57,277 nt of DNA from Opitutus sp. GAS368 (lineage in GTDB: Bacteria > Verrucomicrobiota > Verrucomicrobiia > Opitutales > Opitutaceae), in the NCBI GenBank assembly GCA_945871005.1, contig CAMBUJ010000002.1, positions 1-57,277 of the forward strand, written 5' to 3'. The notes under the pieces are model-generated. The model saw only the letters and a program-made list of their open reading frames with translations, did no database searches and was not told the DNA's origin. Each line of letters begins with the position of its first letter. Positions within the stretch are counted from its first letter, which is position 1. The position numbers and the translations under genes are program-made. Of the stretch, positions 27,868 through 36,482 are shown in pieces.

Positions 27868-27984
27868 AACGCCCGCCCTGACTTTTGTTTTCGCCCGTGT
27901 GAGAAAAAACAAAAAATGCTAAGGGTTTCGCAAAAGGTGCGGGGTATTACACGCAGGACAACATCGTCCTTCACCTACAAAATC

Positions 27985-28398
27985 ATGAAAACTCGCTTCT
28001 CCCTCCGCACCGGCCTTGCCGGTCTTGCCCTCGCTCTGGCCGCTGTCTCCGGTGCCACAAGCGCTTTCGCCCACGAAGCACACAAGAAGGACAAGGCTGC
28101 GGCAACCCCCTCTGTGCCCGCTGCCGACTCGGCCGAAGCCAAGGCCTCCTATCCCGTGTCCACGTGCGTCGTCTCCGGCGACAAGCTGGAAGCTGGCGAG
28201 ATGGGACCGATCATTGAGTATATCCATAAGGAAGAGGGTAAACCCGACCGCCTCGTCCGCCTGTGTTGCAAGGGCTGCGTCAAAGATTTCAAGAAAGCCC
28301 CGGCCAAGTATCTCAAGATGATCGACGATGCCGCCGCCGCCAAGGCCAAGGGCGACACGCCCGCCGCCCCCGCCTCCGGCGGGCACACCGGCCACTAA
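27985..28398 (+). CDS. Secreted YHS-like metal-binding protein
   Basis: About 137 residues from the ATG at 27985, with a clear signal peptide (cleavage after ATSAFA near residue 28) and a His/Lys-rich mature start. The core has CVVSGDKLEAGEMG, then LCCKGCVKDFKKAPAKYLKM, which is the pattern of small periplasmic YHS/TRASH-like domains; three cysteines cluster as CCxxC. The tail is Ala/Pro-rich with a final HTGH. It likely binds or hands over copper in the periplasm. A paralogue is at 31341. It is divergent from the Cu(I) ATPase gene. Confidence 0.7.
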   Translation: MKTRFSLRTGLAGLALALAAVSGATSAFAHEAHKKDKAAATPSVPAADSAEAKASYPVSTCVVSGDKLEAGEMGPIIEYIHKEEGKPDRLVRLCCKGCVKDFKKAPAKYLKMIDDAAAAKAKGDTPAAPASGGHTGH

Positions 28399-28511
28399 AC
28401 CCGACGGCGGGTTTCCGCGCCGCGTCCGTTTCTACCGCATACGCCGGCCGGTGCTTTCCCGCATCGGCCGGCGCATAGATTTTTTCCTGATCGCCCGTAT
28501 TTCCGATTCCC

Positions 28512-28955
28512 ATGAACTTCGCCCAACTATTTGGCCGCCTGCACCCGCTGGTGCTGCACTTCCCCATCGCCTTGATCTTACTCGCCGCCACCTTGGAAGC
28601 GGTGCGCCTGAAATGGGATCGTCCGGCCTTAGCGCAACTCGTGCCGTTCCTGCTCTTGGTCGGCGCGCTCGGTGCCGTGGCCTCCAGCGTGACGGGTTGG
28701 GTGTTTGCCTTGGAATCTTACCCGCGCCCATCCCTGCGCTGGGCGCTCAACTGGCATCGCTGGCTCGGCATCACGGCCACGGTGTTGGCGGGTGGCGCGG
28801 CATGGATCGCGCACCGCCACGCCAACGCCGCGACTCCGGGTGGTCGCTGGTTGCGCCGCTCCGCTGTCTGGTTCACCGCCCTCGTCCTTTCCGCGGCCGC
28901 CCACCTCGGGGCGCTGATGGTGTGGGGCGAAGACTACTTTGATACTTCCGAATAA
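28512..28955 (+). CDS. DUF2231-like small membrane protein
   Basis: A 147-residue protein with four membrane helices, opening with LHPLVLHFPIALILLA at residues ~10-25, the signature of DUF2231/cytochrome-b-like small membrane proteins. Conserved His residues (His11, His16, and His in NWHRWLG) could bind haem or metal. It is found next to copper resistance genes in many Gram-negative islands; its reaction is unknown. It lies 16 nt upstream of the multicopper oxidase-barrel fusion gene, so the two are probably co-transcribed. Confidence 0.7.
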   Translation: MNFAQLFGRLHPLVLHFPIALILLAATLEAVRLKWDRPALAQLVPFLLLVGALGAVASSVTGWVFALESYPRPSLRWALNWHRWLGITATVLAGGAAWIAHRHANAATPGGRWLRRSAVWFTALVLSAAAHLGALMVWGEDYFDTSE

Positions 28956-28971
28956 CCGTTCATCTTTCCTC

Positions 28972-31302
28972 ATGCCTGCTTACCGCGCCGTTTTGATCGC
29001 CACTCTGGGACTCTTCGTTCCCTCCCTCGCCCTGGCTTGCACCGATTGCGGCGGCAGGGGAGGCGACACCTTCGCCTTGCGCGAACTCGAGCCCAAGGCA
29101 TCCCAACTTTATCCCGACGCGCGCATCGTCGAATACTCGCTCGACATCGCGGAGACCACCTTGTCGCCCGCCGGCAAGCCCGTGCGCGCGCTCACGCTCA
29201 ACGGCTCTGTGCCCGGCCCCACCTTGCGCTTTCGCGAGGGCGAAGTCGCCCGCATCCACGTCAACAACCGCCTCGCGAAAGAAGAAACCTCCGTCCACTG
29301 GCACGGCCTGCTCGTCCCGAATCTGGAAGACGGCGTGCCCTACATCACCACTCCGCCGATCAAGGCCGGCAAATCGCGCACCTTCGAGTTCCTGCTCAAG
29401 CACACCGGCACCTATTGGTATCACAGTCACACCGGCTTGCAGGAACAGCGCGGCATCTATGGCAGCATCGTGATCGAGCCCCGCCAAGGCACGCCGGCGC
29501 GCACCGACATCCCGAAAATCGACCGCGAAGAAGTGCTCGTGCTGTCCGATTGGACGAACGAAAACCCGACCGAGGTGATGCGCACGCTGATGCGCGGCAG
29601 CGAGTGGTATTCGTTGCGCAAAGGCACCGCGCAATCGCTCTGGGGCGCGTGGCGCTCCGGTCACTTGCGCGAATATCTTGACCGGGAAAAAGCCCGCCTG
29701 CCCGCGATGGATGTTTCGGATGTGGCCTACGACGCCTTCCTCGTGAACGGGCAACCGCGCCAGTCGTTCGCCGCCCGCCCCGGTGAGACCGTGCGCCTGC
29801 GCGTCATCAACGCCGCAGCCGCCAGTTACTTTTACCTCAGCGCCGCCACCGGCCCTCTAACCATCATCGCCGCCGACGGCATGGACGTGACGCCCATCCG
29901 CCAAAAAAACCTGCTCATCGGCATGGCCGAAACTTACGACGTGCTCGCCACCATCCCCGCCAATGCGCCCGCCGGACTCGCGTGGGAGGTGCGCGCCACC
30001 GCGCAGGATAACTCCGGCCACGCCTCCCTCCACCTCGGCGATGCCAATGCCGCCGAGGTGCGCGCGGCCCCCGCGCCCGGCCCGCTCAACCCCTACAGCA
30101 TGGACGACACGATGGACGCCATTCTTGGCATGATGGAGGCCGATGGTAACGCGACCGATGAGGAAGCGCTCGCGGAAGAGTTGCCCAGACCGCTCCCGCC
30201 CTACCACCGCCTCCGCGCCGTCGCCCCCACGACCCTGCCCGCCGATGCGCCGGCCCGCGAAATCACGCTGCGCCTCACCGGCGACATGTGGCGCTACCTC
30301 TGGTCGATCAACGGCAAGACTCTCGACGAGGCCGATGTCATCCCGGTGAAGCGCGGTGAAAAGCTCCGCGTCGTCCTCGCCAATGACACCATGATGCACC
30401 ACCCGATGCACCTGCACGGGCATTTCTTCCGCCTGCTCATGCCCAACGGCGTGCCCACCGAGTTTGCACCGCTTAAACACACCGTGGACGTGCCGCCGAT
30501 GAGCCGCCGCGTGATCGAATTCTACGCCAACGAAGATCGCGACTGGCTGTTCCATTGCCATCTCCTGTATCACCACAAATCCGGCATGGGCCGCGTCTTC
30601 AGCTACACGGCCGGCGACATGCTTCCGGCCGAGAGTGCCGACGCCACACCGGCGAACTCCGCGCCCGCACCGTCCGCCACGCCCGCTCAGGCCGGTATGG
30701 GCAAAATGCCCGGCATGTCGCCCGCTGCCGCCGCTTCGCATTCCGCTACGCCGGGCGGTGCCAAAACCGTCGCGCCCAACTACCACGCCAACCTCGGCGA
30801 GCACGCCATGCCGCATCCCTATTTCTGGGCCGACGCCACCGTACAGAGCAACCTGAGCGAAGGCCTCGCCACCGTGCAGGCCGGCCGGCAAAACCTAAAC
30901 CTCGCATGGGAAGCCGGCTGGGAACGCGTCGAGCGCACCGAATACGAAATCGACGCGACCTACTCGCACTATTTTAACACCCGCTGGACTGCCTTTGCCG
31001 GTTACCGACTAACTAACAACGACGGCGGCGAAGATAGCGTGATCGCCGGGGCCACTTATCTGCTACCCTACCTGGCCGCGTTCACCACCACGGTGCAGAG
31101 CAACGGCGATGTCCGCTTCGCCCTCGGCCGCGAAGTGGCGCTCACGGATCGCCTCAGCCTGATCGCACAGGCCTCCTACGATACCGAGCAGGATTTCGAA
31201 TACCAAGTCGGCCTGTCCTACACGCTCACCAAGCGCCTCTCCCTCGTGTCGCTCTACGACTCCGACTACGGCCTCGGCGTCGGCGTCGGCCTGCGTTTCT
31301 AA
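28972..31302 (+). CDS. Multicopper oxidase (CopA/PcoA type) fused to a CopB-like outer-membrane barrel
   Basis: This 776-residue protein starts at ATG 28972; an upstream TTG gives no better start. A signal peptide is followed by CTDCGG. The multicopper oxidase domains carry HWHG at ~109, YHSH near 155, HHPMHLHGHF near 482 and the type-1 site HCHxxxHxxxxM at ~528. An Ala/Pro/Met-rich linker (~545-600) follows. From ~610 a CopB/PcoB-like segment of alternating strands ends in Phe, as in outer-membrane barrels. CopA oxidises or sequesters periplasmic Cu(I). The fusion would tether it to the outer membrane. A separate CopA-CopB pair lies downstream. Confidence 0.85.
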   Translation: MPAYRAVLIATLGLFVPSLALACTDCGGRGGDTFALRELEPKASQLYPDARIVEYSLDIAETTLSPAGKPVRALTLNGSVPGPTLRFREGEVARIHVNNRLAKEETSVHWHGLLVPNLEDGVPYITTPPIKAGKSRTFEFLLKHTGTYWYHSHTGLQEQRGIYGSIVIEPRQGTPARTDIPKIDREEVLVLSDWTNENPTEVMRTLMRGSEWYSLRKGTAQSLWGAWRSGHLREYLDREKARLPAMDVSDVAYDAFLVNGQPRQSFAARPGETVRLRVINAAAASYFYLSAATGPLTIIAADGMDVTPIRQKNLLIGMAETYDVLATIPANAPAGLAWEVRATAQDNSGHASLHLGDANAAEVRAAPAPGPLNPYSMDDTMDAILGMMEADGNATDEEALAEELPRPLPPYHRLRAVAPTTLPADAPAREITLRLTGDMWRYLWSINGKTLDEADVIPVKRGEKLRVVLANDTMMHHPMHLHGHFFRLLMPNGVPTEFAPLKHTVDVPPMSRRVIEFYANEDRDWLFHCHLLYHHKSGMGRVFSYTAGDMLPAESADATPANSAPAPSATPAQAGMGKMPGMSPAAAASHSATPGGAKTVAPNYHANLGEHAMPHPYFWADATVQSNLSEGLATVQAGRQNLNLAWEAGWERVERTEYEIDATYSHYFNTRWTAFAGYRLTNNDGGEDSVIAGATYLLPYLAAFTTTVQSNGDVRFALGREVALTDRLSLIAQASYDTEQDFEYQVGLSYTLTKRLSLVSLYDSDYGLGVGVGLRF

Positions 31303-31340
31303 AGCTCTTTTTACGAAACCACCCACCTCCTCTGAAAAAC

Positions 31341-31631
31341 ATGAAAACCAAGATACAAACCAATCGTCTCGCGCTCCTCGCCCTCGGCCTCGTCGCCCTC
31401 TTTTCCCCGCTGGTCGCGGCGGCCAAAGAAGACGCCAAGGGCGCGGTGAAACCCTATCCGCTCAAACTCTGCATCGTCACCGACAACGACCTCGGTTCGA
31501 TGGGCGATGAACGCACCTTCGTATATGAAGGCCAGGAGATCAAAATCTGCTGCAAACCCTGCGAGAAGAAGTTCCTCAAAGATCCGGCCAAGTATCTCGC
31601 CAAGCTCACGCCCGCCGAACCTAAAAAGTAG
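31341..31631 (+). CDS. Small secreted YHS-like protein
   Basis: A 96-residue protein with a signal peptide (to about residue 27, ending VAAA) and one domain of the form LCIVTDNDLGSMG, then ICCKPCEKKFLKDPAKYLAK. This is clearly the same family as the product of 27985: Cys in the first block, CCxxC in the second, and a shared PAKYL end. It probably binds copper in the periplasm. It follows the oxidase-barrel gene by 38 nt on the same strand. Confidence 0.7.
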   Translation: MKTKIQTNRLALLALGLVALFSPLVAAAKEDAKGAVKPYPLKLCIVTDNDLGSMGDERTFVYEGQEIKICCKPCEKKFLKDPAKYLAKLTPAEPKK

Positions 31632-31705
31632 AACCCATCTTCCGGATTTCCACCCCGGCCCGGTATTGCCCGAGGTGGGCCTCCCAGACATCAGCGGACG
31701 GGAAA

Positions 31706-31714
31706 CACCCCATA
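31706..31714 (+). promoter_or_regulatory. CACCCCATA motif upstream of copA (oxidase)
   Basis: This 9-mer lies 84 nt before the oxidase start, within GGGAAACACCCCATAG. It is followed by a T9 run. It is the second of three intergenic copies upstream of copper genes in the island. Confidence 0.4.
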
Positions 31715-31797
31715 GTTTTTTTTTGCACCTAGCGTAAACTCCGCTCGCGAGCGTTGACCAAACTAAAAGCAGACGGCCTTCTTCGCCCATTAACGCC

Positions 31798-33738
31798 ATG
31801 CCAAATCCCGTCGTCTCTCGTCGCCGCTTTCTTCACGCCTCTGGCGCGCTGGGAGCGCTCGCGGTGCTCCATCGGCTCACCCCGACCTACGCTCAGACCG
31901 CAGCTGGAAACCATGCCGGACACGCCGGCATGGCCGGAATGACAGACATGGCCCCTGAGGTTCCGCCGGCTGGCACCACCGCCTACGACCTCGCGATCAG
32001 CCGCGCCAATATCGACCTCGGCGGTACCCCGGCATCGGCCATCACCGTCAACGGCACCGTGCCCGGCCCATTGCTCCGATTTCGCGAAGGCGACGAAGCG
32101 GTTATCCGCGTGACCAACCAACTCGACGGTGAAGACACCTCCATCCACTGGCACGGCATCTTGCTGCCCTCGGCGATGGACGGTGTGCCCGGCGTGAGTT
32201 TCGGCGGCATCAAGCCCGGCGAAACCTTCACCTATCGTTTCCCGCTTAAACAAAGCGGCACCTACTGGTATCACAGCCACACCGGCTTTCAGGAACAGCG
32301 AGGCGTCTTCGGCCCGCTCATCATCGACCCCCGCGCGCCCGCGACCTACGCCTTCGACCGCGAATACGTCGTAATCCTCTCCGACTGGACCTTTACCGAT
32401 CCGCATCTCGTTTATTCGCGCCTTAAAAAACAGTCCAACTACTACAACCGCCAACGCCGCACCTTGCCGGACCTAGTCCGCGACGCCGGTAACGACGGCT
32501 GGGCCGCCACCCTCGCCAGCCGGCGCGAGTGGGCGCGCATGCGCATGGACCCGACCGACATCGCCGACCTCACCGGCGCGACCTACACCTACCTTGTCAA
32601 CGGCCTCCCACCCGCCGCCAACTGGACCGGTCTCTTTCATCCAGGTGAACGCGTGCGCCTGCGCTTCATCAACGCCTCAGCTGCCACCTATTTCGATGTC
32701 CGCATCCCCGGCCTCGCGCTCACCGTTGTCCAAGCCGATGGCAACGACGTGCAGCCCGTCACCGTGGACGAGTTCCGCATCGCTGTGGCCGAGACCTACG
32801 ACGTCATCGTCACGCCCGAAGATCGCGCCTACACCCTGTTTGCCGAGACGATGGATCGCAGCGGCTACGCCGCCGGCACGCTCGCTCCCCGCCAAGGTCT
32901 GATCGCGCCCCTGCCGGCCCGGCGTCTGCGCCCCATCCGCACGATGGCCGACATGGGGATGGATCACGGCTCCGGTGGCGGCACGATGGCCGGAATGCCA
33001 GGCATGGCTGAGAATCCGCACGCCGGCCACGGCCCCGCTTCTGCTCCAGCCGCAGCATCCGCCGCCACCAATCCGCACGCCGGCATGGCGGGCATGGAAG
33101 ACATGGCCATGCCCGCAGCCGCGCCAACCGCCGGTGCTCCTTCCCACGCTGACATGCCCGGCATGACTATGCCTGCCGCATCCGCCGAAGCGTCCGCCCC
33201 CACGCTTCCCCTTGCACCCGTGCCCCACGGCCCGGACACGCACGGCGCGGGGAATTCGATGGTCGCGATGATGCCCCGCAACCGTCTTCACGAACGCGGC
33301 ACCGGCTTGGAGGACGCGCCCCATCGTGTGCTCGTTTATACCGACCTGCGCGGCCTGCACCCGCGCCCAGAGGTGCGCCCACCCGACCGCGAGATCGAGC
33401 TGCACATCACCGGAAACATGGAGCGCTATATCTGGGGCTTTGACGGAAAAACATTCTCCGAAGCCGCCGCGCCCATCGCCTTCAAACTCGGCGAACGCGT
33501 GCGACTCACCTTCGTCAACGACACCATGATGGACCACCCTATGCACCTGCACGGCATGTGGAGCGAACCCGAGAACGGGGCCGGTGCCTATCGCCCGAAA
33601 AAACACACCATCAACGTCAAACCCGCCGAACGCCTCTCGCTCGACATCGAGGCCGACGCCCCCGGCTTCTGGGCCATGCACTGCCACATCCTTTATCACA
33701 TGGAAGCCGGGATGTTCCGCGTCGTCTCCGTCGCCTGA
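31798..33738 (+). CDS. copA: Multicopper oxidase CopA, Tat-exported
   Basis: This 646-residue periplasmic oxidase begins with a twin-arginine signal (SRRRFLHASG, residues 7-16). Copper sites are visible: HWHG near residue 117, YHSH near 158, HPMHLHGMW near 581 and HCHILYHMEAGM near 627. A Met/His/Gly-rich insert (repeats of the GMAGMxxM type, residues ~380-460) is typical of CopA and binds many copper ions. It likely oxidises Cu(I) and stores copper. It is followed by copB 16 nt downstream, and a CACCCCATA motif lies upstream. Confidence 0.93.
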   Translation: MPNPVVSRRRFLHASGALGALAVLHRLTPTYAQTAAGNHAGHAGMAGMTDMAPEVPPAGTTAYDLAISRANIDLGGTPASAITVNGTVPGPLLRFREGDEAVIRVTNQLDGEDTSIHWHGILLPSAMDGVPGVSFGGIKPGETFTYRFPLKQSGTYWYHSHTGFQEQRGVFGPLIIDPRAPATYAFDREYVVILSDWTFTDPHLVYSRLKKQSNYYNRQRRTLPDLVRDAGNDGWAATLASRREWARMRMDPTDIADLTGATYTYLVNGLPPAANWTGLFHPGERVRLRFINASAATYFDVRIPGLALTVVQADGNDVQPVTVDEFRIAVAETYDVIVTPEDRAYTLFAETMDRSGYAAGTLAPRQGLIAPLPARRLRPIRTMADMGMDHGSGGGTMAGMPGMAENPHAGHGPASAPAAASAATNPHAGMAGMEDMAMPAAAPTAGAPSHADMPGMTMPAASAEASAPTLPLAPVPHGPDTHGAGNSMVAMMPRNRLHERGTGLEDAPHRVLVYTDLRGLHPRPEVRPPDREIELHITGNMERYIWGFDGKTFSEAAAPIAFKLGERVRLTFVNDTMMDHPMHLHGMWSEPENGAGAYRPKKHTINVKPAERLSLDIEADAPGFWAMHCHILYHMEAGMFRVVSVA

Positions 33739-33754
33739 AATACCGCCGCCCGCC

Positions 33755-34588
33755 ATGCACCGTTTAATTTCACTTCTCACCGTTGGTATGCTTGCGGCCA
33801 GTCCACTGCTCGCCCAGCACGCTGGGCACGGCGCGCCTGCCGCTTCAGCGGCGGATTCCACCGCCGCGCCCACCGCCGCTCCCATCGCCGCCGGTCAGCC
33901 ACCGCATCTAGCCCAGGGCTGGGTGCCGCCCGTCGAGGATCGCATGAAGTTCAATTACGTGTTGATCGACCGGCTGGAATTCTCCTCAGGCGATGCACCC
34001 GATGCGCTCATTTTGGACGCCGAGGGCTGGTATGGCGGCGACCGGAATAAATTCTGGTGGAAGGCCGAAGGATCCAAACAACTCTCCGGTCCCAGCTCAG
34101 GCGAAGCCGAAGTCCAGGCGCTCTACAGCCGTTTGGTCGCCCCGTTTTGGGATCTTCAGGCGGGCGTGCGTTATGACCGCACCTGGGGGTCCGGCCCGGA
34201 TCGCGACCGCTCTTTTCTCGTGCTCGGTTTCGAGGGGCTTGCACCGTATTGGTTCGAGCTGGAGCCGGCCGTCTTCGTGAGCGAGGACGGCGATGTCTCC
34301 GCCCAACTCACCGCCACCTACGATGTCCTGCTCACGCAGCGCCTCATCCTCCAGCCGCGTCTCGATCTTAACGCCGCCGCCCAAGATGTGCCTGAGTTCG
34401 GAGTCGGCAGCGGCCTTAACAACGTTGAGTTAGGGTTGCGCCTCCGCTACGAGATTCGCCGAGAGTTCGCGCCATATATCGGATTAAATTGGATACGCCA
34501 AATCGGGGATACGGCTGACCTCGCGCGCGCCTCTGGCGATCCCGTGGACGATCTGCGTTTCGTGCTCGGTCTGCGTCTGTGGTGGTGA
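33755..34588 (+). CDS. copB: Outer-membrane copper protein CopB
   Basis: A 277-residue protein with a signal peptide (MHRLISLLTVGMLAASPLLA), a short Ala/His-rich linker and a CopB/PcoB barrel. The barrel opens with MKFNYVLIDRLEF and has the family DAEGWYGGDRNKFWWKAEG segment (about residues 88-106), ending in LRLWW. CopB acts in the outer membrane with CopA. It is 16 nt downstream of copA. Compared with the fusion at 28972, this barrel is complete and separate. Confidence 0.9.
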   Translation: MHRLISLLTVGMLAASPLLAQHAGHGAPAASAADSTAAPTAAPIAAGQPPHLAQGWVPPVEDRMKFNYVLIDRLEFSSGDAPDALILDAEGWYGGDRNKFWWKAEGSKQLSGPSSGEAEVQALYSRLVAPFWDLQAGVRYDRTWGSGPDRDRSFLVLGFEGLAPYWFELEPAVFVSEDGDVSAQLTATYDVLLTQRLILQPRLDLNAAAQDVPEFGVGSGLNNVELGLRLRYEIRREFAPYIGLNWIRQIGDTADLARASGDPVDDLRFVLGLRLWW

Positions 34589-34593
34589 TTCTT

Positions 34594-34614
34594 GCGCGCG
34601 CACAAAAGGCGCGC
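34594..34614 (+). terminator. GCGCGC hairpin after copB
   Basis: GCGCGC at 34594-34599 can pair with GCGCGC at 34609-34614 across an A-rich loop, 6 nt after the copB stop. There is no long T-tract after it, so it may be a weak or factor-assisted terminator. Confidence 0.35.
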
Positions 34615-34659
34615 TCATTTCGCGTACCGGGGGGTGGAGCGATGAAAGGAAACGGGGAA

Positions 34660-34668
34660 CACCCCATA
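34660..34668 (+). promoter_or_regulatory. CACCCCATA motif upstream of the secreted Cys-rich gene
   Basis: The 9-mer lies 124 nt before the gene at 34792, within GGGGAACACCCCATATG. It shares orientation and similar distance with the two copies at 27.86 and 31.71 kb. Confidence 0.4.
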
Positions 34669-34791
34669 TGATTTGCTGCGTATCAGAAGCATAATAGCGC
34701 CGCAATGATCGGCATTCACGGAGGCGGTTCGAGCGGCGTGAGCCAAGGCCTACTTCCAAGCCGGATCCACTATCGTCAGCCATAAAAAATC

Positions 34792-35196
34792 ATGAAAATG
34801 AAAACCAATCCCATCAGCCTCCTTCTCGCTACCGTAGCTCTCGGGCTGCTTACCTCCACCTCCTATGCCGGGCCCGGCCCTCAATACTGGGAGAATCGCA
34901 CCAAGGCCATTACCACTTTCTCGGAGGCTCAAAAAATGGGGCCCGACGACATGGCCATGATGCAGTGTAAAGGTTGCAAAACCGCCATGGTCCATACCTC
35001 CAAAAACGTCGGTCCTCGCGGCAAAGGGCACGATGTTTGGTTCAAGGTCGGCTCCAAGCACACCTGCGACGAGTGCAAGGGCGAGATCACCGTGGTCAAA
35101 GACAAGACCGAGGACTCCATGCAGCTCGACTGCGCCAAGTGCGGCGAAGGCGCGGTGAGTTGCAGTATGGTCATGGCTAATAAAGCAACCCCATGA
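34792..35196 (+). CDS. Small secreted Cys-rich protein, GPGxQYW family
   Basis: A 134-residue protein with a signal peptide ending at SYA (residue ~26); the mature protein begins GPGPQYWENR. It has four CxxC-like pairs: CKGC, CDEC, CAKC and a late CSM, so it may bind metal in a ribbon-like fold. The start of the mature chain matches the gene at 35785 (GPGIQYWNAR). No characterised family is recognised. Its stop overlaps the next start in ATGA. Confidence 0.65.
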   Translation: MKMKTNPISLLLATVALGLLTSTSYAGPGPQYWENRTKAITTFSEAQKMGPDDMAMMQCKGCKTAMVHTSKNVGPRGKGHDVWFKVGSKHTCDECKGEITVVKDKTEDSMQLDCAKCGEGAVSCSMVMANKATP

Positions 35197-35327
35197 AGTC
35201 CACCAACGCCTTCATCAGCCTAGCCCTTTCCCTGGCTCGTGCGCGCTGGCTCCAGCCTGCGCTGTGCGCGCTGGTTCTCATCGCCCTCGTCCTCGGCGCG
35301 AGCGGCTGCAGCTCGCCCCACCACTGA
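35193..35327 (+). CDS. Tiny lipoprotein-like peptide
   Basis: A 44-residue peptide that starts within the previous stop (ATGA overlap). One hydrophobic helix (residues ~23-36) ends with GASGC, a plausible lipobox, followed by SSPHH. If processed, only Cys-Ser-Ser-Pro-His-His would remain on the lipid anchor. Two terminal His residues could bind metal. It is too short for most gene callers; the overlap with the upstream gene and the tidy lipobox support it. Confidence 0.45.
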   Translation: MKSTNAFISLALSLARARWLQPALCALVLIALVLGASGCSSPHH

Positions 35328-35421
35328 CCTACCTACCCAACTAACCGCCGGCTCACTCCGGTGGCGTCGAGGCCTCGCCGAGCCCAGCCTGGTGACCGTG
35401 CCCGCCCCCTCCCGCCGTATC

Positions 35422-35640
35422 ATGAACGAGCCTACGCCCTCTGCCGATCCCGACACCTGTGCCGTTTGCGGCAAAGTCACCGCCAACGGACGTGGCTATA
35501 TGCAGCTCCAAGTTGAAGGCCGTATGATCGAGCTTTGCTGCCCCATGTGCCTGAGGGTTTATGAGGAGCGGGTCGCTCGCGCGGAGGAGGAAAAACGCAA
35601 TGGCGGCGCGAGGGAAATCAGGTGGAACGAAAAATGGTAG
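35422..35640 (+). CDS. Small cytoplasmic TRASH/YHS-like zinc-ribbon protein
   Basis: About 72 residues without a signal peptide. TCAVCGK (residues ~12-18) and LCCPMCLRVYEE (~38-49) give two Cys pairs of a TRASH/YHS-like metal-binding fold. A charged, Arg/Glu-rich tail follows. Such proteins may sense or chaperone copper in the cytoplasm. It lies in the copper gene run, 94 nt after the tiny lipoprotein gene. The start ATG at 35422 is the only ATG in frame near the domain. Confidence 0.6.
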   Translation: MNEPTPSADPDTCAVCGKVTANGRGYMQLQVEGRMIELCCPMCLRVYEERVARAEEEKRNGGAREIRWNEKW

Positions 35641-35784
35641 CGGTGGATGGAAGCAGACGTTTGAGATCGTCGAAAAATTCAGATGAGGGTTTTTGATTTC
35701 TGCGGGGTAAGGTGAGCAGAGGGCAATCGGCCAGACACTCAGTCGGACCAAGCGCCCTTAGAAAAATCTAAACCTAATCCCGCA

Positions 35785-36042
35785 ATGAAAACCATCCGTC
35801 TCTCCCTTATCTCTCTTGTCGCGGTCGCTTCCGCCTCTGCCTCCTTTGCCGGCCCCGGCATCCAGTATTGGAATGCCCGCCTCGCCGACCGTGCAGCCGC
35901 CAAAGTGGAAGTCACCGCCCCCGCTGCTCCTGTGGAAAAATGTAAAACCATGACGGTGACAGACGGAAAAATCACTCGGTCGGTATCATGCACCGGTGCC
36001 GTCGCCGAAACCGCCAAGTGCAAAGCCGCCTGCGGTTTCTGA
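35785..36042 (+). CDS. Small secreted protein, GPGxQYW family
   Basis: An 85-residue protein with a signal peptide ending SFA (residue ~22) and a mature start GPGIQYWNARLADRAA, matching the product of 34792. Four cysteines follow (CKTM, SVSCTG, AKCKAACGF). It may bind copper. It is followed at once by a strong terminator, so it closes the copper gene run. The paralogous mature N-termini suggest that this segment, not only the cysteines, is under selection. Confidence 0.65.
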   Translation: MKTIRLSLISLVAVASASASFAGPGIQYWNARLADRAAAKVEVTAPAAPVEKCKTMTVTDGKITRSVSCTGAVAETAKCKAACGF

Positions 36043-36048
36043 AAATAA

Positions 36049-36083
36049 AAAGCCCCGAGGCGAATATGCCTTGGGGCTTTTTT
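36049..36083 (+). terminator. Rho-independent terminator
   Basis: AAAAGCCCCGAGGC pairs with GCCTTGGGGCTTTT around an AATAT loop, and a run of T follows. It lies 7 nt after the stop of the secreted-protein gene at 36042. It is the clearest terminator in the window. Confidence 0.9.
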
Positions 36084-36104
36084 GTGCCGATCGGGTACGC
36101 AGGC

Positions 36105-36299
36105 TCAGGGTTTGAACGAGTCGTTGGGTTTGCCATCGTCTACGAGGTCACCGAAGTGGTTCACGGCATCTTTGAGCAGGGAGGCGGCGGCGAAAACCGT
36201 CAGGCCGATCGGAGTGCCGGAGAGGGGGCCGGCGATGGTGAGGGCGAGGCCAGCGGCTTTGCCAAGGAAGGAGAGGATGCGGAGGAGTTTGGTGGGCAT
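36105..36299 (-). CDS. Small hydrophobic protein
   Basis: About 64 residues from ATG 36299 (a TTG at 36320 is another possible start). A hydrophobic, Gly/Ala/Leu-rich stretch (residues ~8-48) suggests one or two membrane helices, and a charged DLVDDGKPND tail follows. I do not recognise the family. GGAGG stands very close to the ATG. It could be a small membrane protein or a remnant of the phage/integrase material next to it. Confidence 0.4.
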   Translation of the reverse strand: MPTKLLRILSFLGKAAGLALTIAGPLSGTPIGLTVFAAASLLKDAVNHFGDLVDDGKPNDSFKP

Positions 36300-36482
36300 A
36301 CCTCCGTGGGACGGTGTCAACCGGCGGAGGACGGCAGGCCGGAATCAGTCTTCGGGGGCGGGCTTGGCGTTGCGGTCGCATAGTTGTGACCGGTTGCGCC
36401 CATTGGGTACCTGCACCCGATCACCCCTGATCGTCCGATTCGGGGCCGCTCCGCGCAGAGCGACAATATTCGCGCTTCCGAG

